Source: Chenopodium formosanum (taxonomy: Eukaryota; Streptophyta; Magnoliopsida; Caryophyllales; Amaranthaceae). From it: a DNA stretch of 64,000 bases. Below the pieces are notes generated by a model that saw only the letters and a program-made list of their open reading frames with translations, had not been told where the DNA came from and ran no database searches. Positions 34,501-46,674 of this stretch are shown piece by piece. Location: contig CM044860.1 of the NCBI GenBank assembly GCA_024500155.1, positions 5,006,501 through 5,070,500 of the forward strand, given 5' to 3'. Position 1 is the stretch's first letter. Each line of letters begins with the position of its first letter. A program made the position numbers and the translations under genes.

Positions 34501-37101
34501 TAGATCTGCCACTTGCATCTTTGGTTGACTGTCTTTTACCAGCCTTGGCCCTCACAACATATCTAATACAAAAGGCACCAATTATATAGCAAAAGGAAAG
34601 AAAAAGTCACAATAAACATCTAAACTTAGCATTAAGAAAAACAGAATATATACATTATGCAGCACAGTTTACAGCTAAACTTCTACCTGAAGAATAGAGA
34701 CAACAGTGACACAAATCAGGTTTAGCATATAAGACAAAATCTAATACACTAGATATGAATGCACAAATACAAACATCCATTAGACAGAATAACTAGGGGA
34801 GAGCCAGGAAAAAGAGGCATGAAATAAAAATCAAAGTTTTATTAAAAATTTGCCTTCTTCTATGCAATCTCCATGGCTTAAAGTTGGTATCTTTGATAGT
34901 TACATCAAGTTCAACAGACCCATACATTGAAATCAAAAGAAATGCATTAAATTAAAAAGGAGAGACAAGTAGTAGCAGCAAAAGTTATTTTTATAATAAG
35001 GCAAGGTACCTGTGGAACGTCTTGTAAGTAATAACAGTGTTGCCATCAAAGACGCAACCAGCAAAATGTCCTCCACTGGCCAGCAATACAATCCTCAAGT
35101 GAGTATTATCTCTTGGCTCGTGAGTCAAAGATTTCAACCTCTCCATTATTTTCAAATCGGGAACATGTCCATTATCATCAACAACCACTAACTGATTGTT
35201 CTCATAGGAAACATCCTCGTTATCTTTCAAAAGAAAGCACTTCCATATCGAGACTTTTTCTCCTGACTGAAGATGGACACATAATTTCTGCTTAATACTT
35301 TGAACCGACATGTCCCTTGTATTATTCCTAACACGGGATCCTCTTTCATCTTCATCTTCTGATCCCGATATACTTGAAACATCAAAGTCTTTGGAAAAAG
35401 AGTCTGAAGCTAACTCATCAAAGTCATCCTCATTCAAAACAACTTTTCCCGCTAGGTTTAACTTTACCTACAAATGAATAATGAACAAATAATCAATGAC
35501 ACTAAGATCAAGTGATAGGATCCTCACCCACAAACCCCTTCTTTTTCAGTCTCATTATATTTGTTAAAACCAAAATATATTCTTCCTAAAATCTATGCTT
35601 CCCATAATTCTAGATGAAGAAAAGCATTCAATACCCCAGTACATACTTCAGCAAGCTTAAAATCAAAATTTTTTACATATTACCAAATGCCAATACTCAA
35701 TGCTGCTCTTTTCTATTGCTTTACATAATGCAAAAAATGATAATCAATCAAAAGGTAACCTTTCGAAAATATACAAAAACAAAATTGTCATTTCACTAAT
35801 ATAAGAATACTTTGCCATCTAATTTCTTCATAAAACTCACCTTTCATTATATATTTCAAGCTAATCAAGATATTTCTCCACCTACAAATCTCTAAGGAAG
35901 TGTTTTTCCACTCCCGGATCAGTTGTCACATTACTAAAACAGTTTACACTATCAACACGACTATTAGTTCTCGACATAAGTATCGATTCCAGACAAAGCG
36001 AGTAAGTTCAATTAACATTCACAAATTCAACATAATTATGGTTATTATAACTCAACAAAATTACAAACTCAATCAAATTCTACCACAAACATTGTCAAAT
36101 CTCACATAATCAATAACATAACACTTAATTATTAATTCAGAAGAAGAAAAACATTCAAATACCCAAAATTTCAGAAGAATAAAAACATTCAAATACCCAA
36201 TACATACTTCAGCAATCTTAAAATAATAAATTTGTGACATATTACCAAATGCCAGTACTCAATGCTGCTCTTTTCTATTGCTTTACATAATGCAGAAAAT
36301 GATAATCCAACAAAAGGTAACCTTTCGAAAATCATACAAAAACAAAATTGTCATTCAACTTATATAAGGATACTTTGCCATCAAATTTCTCCATAAAACT
36401 CACCTTTCATTATATATTTCGAGCTAATCAAGATATTTTTCCACCTACAAATTTCTAAGGAAGTGTTTTTCCACTCCCGAATCAGTTGTCACATTACTAA
36501 AACAGTTTACACTATCAACGCGCCTATTAATTCTCGACATAAGTACCGATTCCAGAACATAAAAATGGTTGTTATAACTCAACAAAATTACATAGACAAA
36601 GCGAGTAAGTTCAATTAACATGTACAAATTCAACATAAAAATGGTTGTTATAACTCAACAAAATTACAAACTCAATCAAATTCCACAACCAAACATTATC
36701 AAATCTCACATAATCAATAACATAACACTTAATTATTTAAATTAAAAACGAAAATAGATTAAAAGAAAAAGGATAATTACATTGAAACGATGAAGGTCGG
36801 ACTTGAAGTGAGAGCGCTGGTCAAGAAGAGAGTCGAATTCAGACTTGCAAATATTGCAAGACCAAGTATTCATACTAATATCACTAAAATTACAAGTATC
36901 ATTCAAAATTTCATCATCTTCTGGAATTTCTTCCTGCAATTGCTGTTTCGAAGTTAGGGCTGCTTCGGTGGATGAAGAAGGAGGATGATGGTGGAGTTTG
37001 GCGGGAGGAAGAAGACGGCAACAGTCGAAGAAATCTTCAGGGAGGTCGAAGATTGATTGCGGCCGTTTATCGGGTTGTTGGCTGCCGCCGGTGGTAGCCA
37101 T
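31548..37101 (-). CDS. ANKZF1: Vms1/ANKZF1 homologue, peptidyl-tRNA hydrolase of ribosome quality control (7 exons)
   Basis: The family releases stalled nascent chains from 60S subunits and works with CDC48/p97 in the cytosol and at mitochondria. Exons: 36781-37101, 35010-35467, 34448-34562, 32687-33343, 32338-32421, 32004-32114 and 31548-31829. They sum to 2028 bases (675 residues) and keep frame at every junction. In order, the protein has a C2H2 finger (CNICKSEF..HFKSDLH), the VLRF1 release-factor-like domain (LRIVLLASGGHFAGCVF, HRYVVRAKAGKRQS, SAGASLRRYNELAL, LLASWKPYFDASSCVFIYAP), ankyrin repeats (TTPLHEAAKSDNPEKVLELL), a basic coiled coil, a p97-binding VIM motif (REKRAAAAERR fits Rx5AAx2R) and a C-terminal Cys cluster (CSCCN..YCSTTCMQVH). 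The Gln in GKRQS is the likely counterpart of the catalytic Gln of yeast and human proteins. No lesion seen. Confidence 0.93.
31829..31945 (-). repeat. Duplicated 3' splice site before the last Vms1 exon
   Basis: The exon 7 start and its upstream intron (CTGCTTAG|GAGGAAC) are repeated 62 bases upstream (CTACTTAG|GAGGAAC, exon edge at 31891), with about 50 bases of similar flank. Use of the upstream copy would add 62 bases and shift the frame. Confidence 0.7.
35621..36740. repeat. Tandem segmental duplication in Vms1 intron 1
   Basis: Two copies of about 500-560 bp (35621-36140 and about 36180-36740) are offset by 562 bases at the left and about 600 at the right. Long shared stretches include AATGCTGCTCTTTTCTATTG and AAAAGGTAACCTTTCG. 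Copy 2 also has an internal repeat of about 75 bp (ATAAAAATGGTTGTTATAAC occurs twice). It makes intron 1 (35468-36780) the longest of the gene. Confidence 0.85.
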
Positions 37102-38351
37102 GGTTGGCGTTTGGTTTTGCTCTCGATTGGGCTTCTTGGCTTTTGCTACGCAGTATTCCTATTTTACGCAAAACATTGGAAGTTTTTGAAGTTACTTGCG
37201 TTGCGACTCTTGCGAGGGCAGATCGGATAAAATTGACTCGTATCTGATACTCCTCAACCTAATATATTCAATTTAAAATTTGATTTTTATTAGACTTGAA
37301 TTGAACTAATCTAATCTCGAAATTAATTTACTCCTTAAAATATTTATGGAAAATAATTTTTCCATTTTCCAATTTGACCATTTTCCCAATGTAAGCTACC
37401 ACAATGTCACTTAAAAATTAAAAAAAATCTAAATTGACTTTCAATAATTTAATTGAATTTAATATGACTTTAAACTAAACTAAGGAAAAAGATATATGCA
37501 GCCCTTAGGGTTGTATATAAGAAGCTAAGGGTCTGTTCACATTTTGAACTGAGCTGAACTAAAGTGATTAGAGCTAAACTGAACTGAATTGAGTTGAGCT
37601 GAAATGAATATTTTATGAGAGAGGGAAAATAGGAGTTGAACTGAGCTGAAATGAATATTTTAAAAAGGAAGGATATTAAATGCTTATATACAGCCCTAAG
37701 GGCTGCATATTAATTGTACATTAAGGTGAATAATCAACTTCTTATCATCGATTCGTAATTGGTTAAAGAATAAGTGAAAAATGAGTACTACGGAGTATAT
37801 TACATTCGATTGTTTGGTACAGAGTAGTAGACTCTAATTACTTTGATTTCTATCATCCTATGCAACCCTATAACCCATTGACAAGATCTTATTAATCTTT
37901 CTAATTATAGGAAATTCGAAAATAATTCGTGTTGTACTCAAAATATTCTTATTATCAAAATTCAAATATAGATTTTGTGCCAATTCCATTTAAAAGCAAT
38001 TTTGCTAAAATGTCGTTTAATTATAATAATTAATTAGTAAAATAATTATTAAAATCCTTAAATATTTTTAAAAAAATTTCCAATAAATGTAAGAAACTAC
38101 AAGTTATGTATAATTTCACCACAATTCCTTCAATCATAACTTAGTAGCTAAAAGAAAGAGCAACTATTTGATATCTCATTGCACATCTCAAAAATTCTTC
38201 ATTTGATCAACAACTTTGTCTTTAATACCAAAATATGTACACTAGATGTATAGATATTTACATATTGAAACATATCCAAAACTTGGGAATTATCTCCTAC
38301 TTTATCAAATTCAACGTGGAAGAATTGTGCAAGTCTTTCAAGGAAGATATG
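37102..38351. other. Intergenic region between Vms1 and TVP38 genes
   Basis: It includes the Vms1 promoter side (37102-37250), nested MITEs (37494-37710) and AT-rich sequence. No gene is seen. Confidence 0.6.
37494..37710. mobile_element. Nested MITEs: outer inverted repeat with Tourist-like insert
   Basis: Outer arms ATATGCAGCCCTTAGGG.. (37494-37521) and ..CCCTAAGGGCTGCATAT (37683-37710) are near-perfect 28-bp inverted repeats. Between them, after TAA, lies GGGTCTGTTCACATTTTGAA, the terminus of the same Tourist-like family as at 16487, with GAGCTGAACT-type interior. The right end of the inner element is not clear. Confidence 0.6.
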
Positions 38352-40894
38352 CTACCTCAATTGTTGTTGCTCCTCTACCTGTTGAAGTTGTTTCAATCTC
38401 CGTTTTGCATAAAACCCAATGGCGATGGTGGATACCGCAGATAAACAGAAGCCTATGCCATCAAAAATCAAATGGTATTTTGAAACATGAGTATGCTCCT
38501 CCATTGCTTGTGCCAATGTGCGAAACAGTTTTCCACTACCAAGGAGAAGAACAACAATGTCAACAAGTGTGACAAACAGCAAAATCTTGTATGAGATAAT
38601 TTCAGATTAATTAATGAAATAAACTTGAAAACATTTTACTATTTCACAGCAATAAAATAGCGTGAGACACTTCATTGATTGCTCATGGCAATTTTCGGAA
38701 TCCCCCCCCCCCCCTCCAGTAAATGTAAATGTAAATGGAACAGACTCATCAAAATCTGTTTATTTTTAACTTTTAAGGTTTACTACAAGTGTATGGATCA
38801 GGAAAACAATATGCTCCATCTCCTAAGCCTACGGAAGAAATTCAAAACGAATTCAATATCGAGTTGTAATCGTAGTAAGAGTACAATTACACAGTACGTA
38901 TTAGTTTCTGACACATGTTACACTTCAAACCGTGTAGCATTGCAAATCATACATATCCTTGTATTACATTCCTGTGAAAGAGTGTCACAGTTACGGAATT
39001 AAAACTGATGAAATTCATCTGATGCTATAAGAACAGAAAGTATAAAATACAAAATTGAAATAAGAATACATTTGGTGATTTCAATCAGCTTCAGCCTTTG
39101 AAAAAGCAGTAAGCCAATATCAGAAACAGAACACACTCCATTATATCCTTAATACATAAATCATTAACATAAATTATTAGGACTCTAAAAGGCAGATATG
39201 TATAGCATCAAGAAATATAATCGACACTTTGACAGGGTGAGACCAGAAAATCAGCTCAGAGGAACGTAGTTCATGAATTAACCAGAGATTTTTCAAAATC
39301 ATAATGCAAAAACTAACCTGTACATTGCAAGAAGTACATCAGGCACCATCCCTATCAGAGTTCCCACCAGGTAAGAACTATACTTAACACCAGTAACAAC
39401 AGCAACATAATTGAACACCACATATGGGAATGGAGAAAGTCTTATCAGAGCAACAAATCGAAACTGATGAGACCAATCGCCTTCACCAGCAAATTTAACA
39501 AAGGCAGCTTTTTCAGGATGATCAATCAACCATTTCTGACGTAAATACAATAAGCAACAAACAGCAAGCAATAGTTAGATAAGCCAAATTAGAAATTTCC
39601 TCTCATGAAAAAAGTTGGAATCGAATAAATCACTATCAGAAAACACGGGAAATGCTTGCTAACTTACTTCGATCTTGTGAAGAAACAGATGGTAAGCTAT
39701 GAAATAAGGCAAAGAAACAGCAACAGCTACTGCAGCCATGATCAGCAAGAAGCCAATTCCATAACCAAAAGTCATTCCAACAATCCACTTAAACTGCACA
39801 GTCGGCAAAAGTAGAAGCGGACACAAGGCTATTGCAGCAAACAAAATAGCTGCAAGCACGGGCGGACTGCAAGTTTGTATCAGCCAGAGTACTACAGGAA
39901 TAACCTCCTACGAAAAGAAGAATGACAATCTAGTTAAGTATCCAGTTTAACAGCTAAAACATTTGAGTAGTCTTAAGAGCATATCCCTTGTGACAAAACT
40001 TCCAAACGTAGCTAATCACAATTTATTGCAAGTGTAGCTAACACATACTCCTTCACCAATTTATTGCAAGTGTAGCTATCATATACTTTTACAGGTCAAT
40101 TACTCAAGATTCAACAATATGTCATAACTCAAGGAGTATATTATGACTTCTTATAAGACCAAGTCTCCTGTCTATTCTATATTCGGGGTTTATCTGTATG
40201 TCCATTCTATATTTGGGTGTATCTGTATGCCTCCTCGCTAAGTGCTCGTGCACGTCATAGGAGGAGCATTGTGAGATAGGTAAAATTACATGGATCGTTA
40301 AAAACATATTATTGCAACAATTCCATCAAAACTTAAAACTTGCAAACAAAAATTTCTCCCTTTCCATTTTCGGAATATCACAATTTTTACTAATACTAAG
40401 TTTTCCAAAATTGGAAAGTGGGCTATTAATTTCCTAAAATAATCTTCCTGCACTAAACAAAACCTGCCCATTACAGTCAAACAACTAATCTCCAATAATC
40501 TTAATAGCCCTTAATCAATTTCAAAATATAACCCTAGAAAACCCAAAAAAAAATCAAGAAAATCAAATTCATAATACCCTAAAAATCACAAGTATGAATG
40601 AGAGAGAAAAGGGACCTTCTTGGCGAAAGATGGGGCAAAGCGTTTGATGATTACAATTGCAGAAATTGCAATTATAGTACCCAGAACAATCATCAACCAT
40701 GTTAATGGCATATTTAACCACCTTCGATTAACAACACGATTATTATTTTCAATTTCATGATTAATTGGTAACAACAAAGGAGATTCTTCGTCGTACTGAA
40801 CGCAGTCGTTTTGAAGTATCTGGTAATCAGCGTTGATTACCTCCATCTTTGCGGAATTTGGGGGAGAAACTTCATAGTTTAGTTTATCTTGCAT
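38352..40894 (-). CDS. TVP38/TMEM64 (VTT/SNARE-associated Golgi) family membrane protein
   Basis: Members are polytopic proteins of Golgi, ER or plastid membranes, related to bacterial DedA; some are lipid scramblases. Exons: 40616-40894, 39668-39907, 39318-39535 and 38352-38535, summing to 921 bases, or 306 residues, in frame. The N-terminal 60 residues are polar and acidic, probably cytosolic. A membrane segment follows (WLMIVLGTIIAISAIVII), then hydrophobic hairpins in exon 2 (AAILFAAIALCPLLLLPT; GIGFLLIMAAVAVAVSLPYF). Exon 3 holds the conserved VTT core ALIRLSPFPYVVFNYVAVVT, then GTLIGMVPDVLLAMYRGK. Exon 4 has a final membrane segment and a basic, Gln-rich tail (AKRRLKQLQQVEEQQQLR). The start is the first ATG of exon 1. 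The exact organelle and substrate are not shown by the sequence. Confidence 0.92.
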
Positions 40895-41116
40895 TGCTTC
40901 TCATTATTAAGCGATTGAAGAGAGGAGTTGTTACTCTGATAAGAGTTTTAGAAAGACTAAATAACTGTAATTAGTTAGGCGGTGATGTCATTCATACCAA
41001 CCTAAGTCTTGTATAGGCGGACTTGAGTTTGTAGGCAAGACGCTTAATTTGAGGATAACTTTAATAGCTTTATCTCATATTACAATAAATTGATAACACA
41101 AATTTTTAAAAAAAGC

Positions 41117-41180
41117 GGGTGTTCAATAATGATATTGAATGGCGGATTTTAAGGACAAGAAAACTGTCCTGGGCACGTGC
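41117..41180 (+). repeat. MULE left terminal inverted repeat (diverged)
   Basis: GGTGTTCAATAATGATATTG can fold (TTCAAT/ATTGAA) and is followed by GGCGG and CACGTGC, matching the order hairpin, CGGG, CACGTGC at the right end (50628-50674). Confidence 0.45.
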
Positions 41181-41993
41181 TTCATTATGATTTCCAAAAT
41201 TAAAGAAAAAGAACTTTCTCTCTCCTTGATTTTCTCCTTCATTCACTCATTCACGCTTTCTCTCTCCTCGTTTTTCTCTCTCTAAAAACCAGTTAACTGC
41301 GATTTCGAGCGATTTCTCTCTCCTCCATTGTTGCTTTTCGAGCTTTTTCGAGCTTTTTCTCACTTTTCTTTCACTTGTGAAGTTGTTTATCGCTTAATTG
41401 TGGTTAGTTTACTTATTTTTTTGAGATTTTTGTTAGTTTAAATTGTTTTGGTTCTTCGATTTTTAGGTTTTTTGATTTTGATTTTGTTTTCGTTTTTTGT
41501 AGTGTTAGTTTCAGCAATGGTGAAGAAGAAGATTACAAAGAAGGCTGTAGATGCTGAAGAAGGTGTGTTTATTTAATTTTTCATCATTTTTTCGAATTTT
41601 CAATTGAATTTTCGCTTATATATGTCGAATTAGTAGTGCATGTTATTTTTTATTGTTTTCTGTTGATTTATTATGCATATTATGATAATTGAATTTCAAT
41701 TTTGAAGTTATTATGTTTAATTTTGCTTTATTTTATTGTTCATTGTGATAATTGGTTCAAAATTTGATATATATGTGTTGTGGTGTTGTTACATGTTAAA
41801 CAAATTTTGCATGTTTGTTTTCAGAAGTTTTATTCATTATTCTTCAAATTTTGATGTTAGGTTTTAGTTAGATTATGAGAATAGTATGCATATCTGCATT
41901 GTGTTTGTGTATATGTGTTTGAGTACCAGTAATATGTGCATTGTGCATTGTGTGTGAGTAATATATACATATGTTATTTATATGCATGACAAA

Positions 41994-42310
41994 GGTTATT
42001 TTATGCTTTGAAAAGGGTCACTTTATGCTGTGAAAAGGGTCACTTTATTATGTCAAAAGGGTCACGTTTGTATTTAAAAGGGTTACTTGTTGTAGTTTAA
42101 AGGGTGACTTTATGCAGTGAAAAGGGTCACTTTATATAGTTAAAAGGGTCACTTTATATAGTTAAAAGGGTCACTTTATGCTTGTTAAAGGGTTACTTTT
42201 TTATTTAAAAGGGTTACTTGTTGTATTTTAAGGGTGACTTTATGCAGTAAAAAGGGTCACTTTATTCTTTTAAAAGGGTCACTTTTTGCATTTAAAAGGA
42301 TTTTTATGCA
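41994..42310 (+). repeat. GGGTNACTTT minisatellite array 1 (Ulp1 gene intron 1)
   Basis: About 13 units of AAAAGGGTCACTTTATGC type at 19-25 bp spacing. A two-unit block (GGGTTACTTGTTGTA.. then GGGTGACTTTATGCAG) occurs twice, so there is higher-order structure. Confidence 0.9.
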
Positions 42311-43785
42311 TATATTCTAAATTTTCCCCTGAGTAATTTGTGAATTTGTAATTTATGGTTATCCTCTGTATTAATTAGATATAGGCGGTTCAATAGGTGG
42401 ATATCGTTATAAATCGCCTTCAAGGGGAAAAGGAATGGGTAAAGAGCCTGCTAAAAAGAACAAGACAGCTCCTGAGAAGGACAAAACTGAGTCTAAAACT
42501 GGGAAGTCTAACATTGTGAAGGCTAAAACTGTGAAGGCTAAAACTGTTCCTAAGAAGGCCAAAGCAGAGTCTCAGAAGGTTAAAGCATCTCCTAAGAAGT
42601 CTAAAATTGTATCTAAGAAGGCCAAAGCAGATGCTGAATTGCAAGTAGTTTCTGATTCTGATTCTGATACTGTTGTGTAAGTATAAATGTTTTTTGTTTT
42701 GTATTTTTTTAATCATATATATCATGATTCTGATTCTGATTCTGATATTGTTTTACTTATATTATTATTATTTAGGGAAAAAAGACCCTTGATTGCAAGG
42801 TGCAGACCACACACATTGGAATTAATGATGAGTAATTTTAGTCCTAATCAACAAAAAGCTGTTGAAGAAATAGGTTTTGGTGGTTTATTACATCTGAAAT
42901 TGAAAACTTTGAATCGTCAAATGCTACATTGGCTGGTTGAACACTTTAATGGAGGTAGCTGCATGTTCACTATTGCTGCTGGTAAAGAGTTTGTAGTTAC
43001 TAAAAATGATATATGTGATGTCTTTGGCTTGCCTATGAGTGAGATTGCTGTTCCTGAACTTCAGAAGAATCCTGAAGAAGGTAGTGTAGATAAACGTATC
43101 ATTCAGTCATGGAGACATGATTATGGTCTTACTGAGAAGCAACCTCTACATTTGTCAAAAGTGGAGTCTAGGATGGTTGATTTGGATGATGGTGGTGAAG
43201 AATTCAAGAGATGTTTTGTGCTACATGCTATGTCTAGCTTCTTAGCTCCTACTACTAATAGGACTGTTTCATTGAAGTTGCTGAAGGCTGTGGAAAATGT
43301 TGATGAAATCAAAACATTTGATTGGTGTTCATATGTTTTGAAAAAATTAAAGAAGGCTGTTGTGAATTATAAGAATGGTGAAAATGCTCAAAATGTAAGT
43401 GGTTGTTTGCTAGCTTTGCAAATTATGTATTTTCATCGATTAAATTTCCAAGGAGAAAAGGAAAGTAGTACCCTTCCTTTGATTCAACATTGGACTGATG
43501 CGAAGATTAAGAAGCGGATCAATTTGGAGATTAAAGCTGGTGATTTTGGGCAGGGACCATTGGATACCCTTACATATCCTGTTTCACAGCCTGAAGTTAG
43601 GGATCCTATAACTCCTGTTGTTAAGCAAACTTGTGGTCAAGGGGCTTCTACAAGTGGTAGAAGTGGCCGCATTCTTGCATTTGATCTTCCAGAAAGTGTG
43701 ATGACTGATGATGAAATTAAAGAAATTTCAACTGATGTAAGTGCTTTTTTTTTTTTTTATTTAGTTATTATCTCTTTATATGCAC

Positions 43786-43920
43786 TAAAGTTACCCTTTT
43801 TGTGCACTAAAGTTACCCTAAATATTCATTTATAAGGGTTACTTTATGCATTTTAAAGGGTAACTTTATGCATAATAAAGGGTAACTTTATGCATTTAAA
43901 AGGGTAACTTTATGCATATA
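43786..43920. repeat. GGGTNACTTT array 2 (Ulp1 gene intron 3), two orientations
   Basis: Two or three units read as AAAGTTACCCT (minus), then about four read as AAAGGGTAACTTTATGCAT (plus). The two halves could form a stem in RNA. A minus-oriented pair also lies at 44878-44910 in intron 5. Confidence 0.85.
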
Positions 43921-46204
43921 TCATGAATTTTCATTTGTTTTTTATTTTTATTTTTTACATTTGTATAGTTTCTTATTGGTTCATATGTTTGCAGGCTGTT
44001 CATGAAACATTTCTTTTGGTCAAAAGAAATATGGATGTATAATTGTTGGTTCAGTCACAGGGTTTTCAAACCTTGAGTGATATGATTGCTTCTCGCAGAA
44101 CTGAATCATTATCCTCTGATGATCCTGTTGTATTTTCTCAAACACAACAGTTACTTTCTGATCCTCATTACCTGAAGCTTTTAGATGGTTTAATTGAGGA
44201 GTGTAACAAGATGAAGTCTATTCATGAAATGTTTCGTGATTTTTATGAACCTGAAGGTCATAACAATGATGATCCTGATAATGAACCTGCAGAAGATTTG
44301 AATTTGAATAGGTCTGAGGATGATGTCAATGGTAAAGGAAAAAGTGTTTTGATGAATAGGTCTGAGGATGATGCTGGGCCTTCTGTAGCAAATGCTTCTA
44401 GACGTATCGTCAGAGGCAATAAATCTTTTTGCTCACTCGACTGTGGGCCAGTAGGTGTGGATGTTCCTTTTCTTACTCTGTTTTTGAGGTCTAATGCTCG
44501 GATTTTCAAGAAATTGCCCAAGTTACATCAGGAAATTCTTGATTATTGTTTACTGAAGGATGATTCAATGATGAGGAAGTTAAATGTCATTTTTTATAAT
44601 AATTATATTTTATATGTTTTTTTTCCTTTATTTTTTTGTTTAATGCTTATCTTATTTTTTATTGTTGCAGTGAGAATCTTGTTACTATTGGGATGAATTT
44701 TTTAATTCCAAGAGAAGACATGGTATCCCTGGTAGCTCCACTTAGAATTAGATGGTGCATCATTGATTGCTACTGTCTGTATTTGAACGAGAAGGCATGT
44801 TTTGATTCTGGTCCTCGAAAATTCTTCTTTGGTGTGAGGCAAAGTGTAAGTAATTTGATTTTTTTTTTTTTTATATGCACTAAAGTTACCCTTTATGTGC
44901 ACTAAAGTTATTATCTTTTTATATAAACAAGTTCTCATACTTTTAATAGTTTGCATTCTTGCATTTTTGTGAAAACATTGGCAAAGGTGAAGTTTCACAA
45001 GCTGTTAATGATTTGCACGGTTTATGGGAAGGTTGGGTGAGTTATGAGAATCCTGAATGTGATATTATGGATGCTGAACTGGTATATTTCATGATAAATT
45101 ACTATCAAAACTTTAAAAAAGTTCTGTTTTGTGTTAATCTGTCTAAATCAGTGTTTTAATTTTTTCTGTTTCAGATATATTTTCCTGTTCTTATTGAGAA
45201 TCACTACATTTTGTTTGTTATTAATCATACAAAAGAGGTGGTATATTATCTTGACAATATCATCTGGCGTGATGATGCTCTTGAATATACCAAAGAATTG
45301 TCTTCACACTTGGTATGTTTATGTTGATTTCATTGTTATGTTTCTGTTTACTTATTGTTTCCATTTAAATTTTTTTTTTCTTTTTTCTTGTTTTATTTTA
45401 TTCTAAACTTTTATATTTTATGTCAGTGTGATCAAATGGGTGTTTTTCTCGGAAAAAGAAATCATCCAAAGAGTGTTCAGCTACCTTCTTATAGGTTTCA
45501 AATTGTTGAGTTGGAATGGAGAAAAGAAAAAGTTGACAATTTGGACTGTGGGGTGTTTGTTATGTATCACATGCTCCATTTTGTTGGCGAATCGTTCAAA
45601 TTAAATGAACTCAAAACAGTAATTATTCATCTATTTTGTATGTAGTTTTTCCCTTTCTAATGCTTTTATTAATTACATATTGATAAGTTTTTTTTTTTTT
45701 TTTCTGTTGTGAGATTATTGGGAGAAAATTTCTGCGAGGTGAGATTTGTACGACACTGGTGCTGTGTGATTTGAATGAATCTAGGAATGATGTGTTGTCA
45801 GAATTAGAGAAGTTCAATGAGAAGAAGAAAGATCCTGCTTATTGCCAAGAAATTGAAATGAGAAGAAAGGATGCAATTGCTGCAAAGAAGAAGAAAGATA
45901 ATGAAGAAAGAATAATGGCAGCTGAAGTAGAAGCAAAGGCAGAGGCAGACGAAGAGAATCCCAAAGGAAAAAGGGCAAAAAAGAAGACAGACAAGTACAC
46001 TCCTTCTAAAGGGTGAAATGACTGTTAGAAGCAAAGGTTGATTAGGTCTAGGAGCATTTTTTGAACAATGAAAAAACTTAATGTTTGTGCATATACATCA
46101 AGTTAAATGATGTAATTAAACTTAGTGGTTAGTTTTTTGTTCTTTTGGAATACTGATGTATGTGCATACATTAAGTAATTTGAAAGGTTCTTGTGTATGT
46201 TTTT

Positions 46205-46575
46205 TGGGGTCACTTTTGTGCATAAAAAGGGTTACTTTGAGGCATAAAAAGGGTTACTTTTTATATTTGATAAGGTATACTTTTTTGGGTAGATAGGGTA
46301 ACTTTTATGCATGAAAAGGGTAACTTTTATTGACAAAAGGGGTAACTTTTATTACTTGAAAGGGTAACTATTAACAAAGAAAAGGTTAATTTAGTGGATA
46401 GAAAGGATAAGGTATACTTTTTTTGGATAGATAGGGTAACTTTTATGCGTGAAAAGGGTAACTTTTATTGACAAAAGGGGTAACTTTTATTACCAGAAAG
46501 CGTAACTTTTAGTGGATATAAAGGATAACGTTTATGCATGAAAAGGGTCACTTTAATTCATGAAAAGGGTAACAT
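46205..46575 (+). repeat. GGGTNACTTT array 3, between the two convergent MULE genes
   Basis: About 13 units. A block of roughly 90 bp starting GATAAGGTATACTTTTTT is repeated (about 46270-46360 and 46405-46495). It lies between the 3' ends of the protease and transposase genes. Confidence 0.9.
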
Positions 46576-46674
46576 AAGTTGATGTTTCCAAGAATTAAAT
46601 ATCTGCTAATAAAAGTGTCAATCACATTTTCATTAAACTTGTCATAGAGTAAAAAAACAAAAGAAAAATAGTTT

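Larger units (their letters stand above)
41517..46016 (+). pseudogene. MULE-encoded C48/Ulp1-like cysteine protease, nine exons, one in-frame stop
   Basis: C48 proteases cleave SUMO/ubiquitin-like proteins; their role in MULEs is unknown. Exons: 41517-41562, 42385-42676, 42776-43736, 43995-44578, 44671-44845, 44950-45081, 45175-45312, 45427-45618 and 45714-46016. Frames join at every border, giving 940 codons. The N-terminal region is Lys-rich with KAKTV-type repeats. Exon 3 is a plant-mobile-domain/DUF1985-like module (CDVFGLPMSEIAV). Exons 7-8 hold the protease: His in IENHYILFVI (45202-45204), Asp in YYLDN (45253-45255) and Cys in DCGVFVMYHM (45547-45549). The oxyanion Gln usual before NxxDCG appears to be Lys (EKVDNLDCG). 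The tail is a basic/acidic coiled coil. An in-frame TAA lies at 44040-44042, in exon 4 (KRNMDV*LLVQSQ). Either the gene is dead or exon 4 begins elsewhere. Confidence 0.8.

Noticed and set aside
42420..42725. Antisense open frame over the Lys-rich exon of the Ulp1-like gene
   Set aside because: Mirror of KAK-type repeats; the exon fits the plus-strand gene with correct splice phases.
46205..46575. CRISPR-like array of short repeats
   Set aside because: Units are contiguous and diverged, with no constant repeat/unique spacer pattern, in a plant nuclear transposon.
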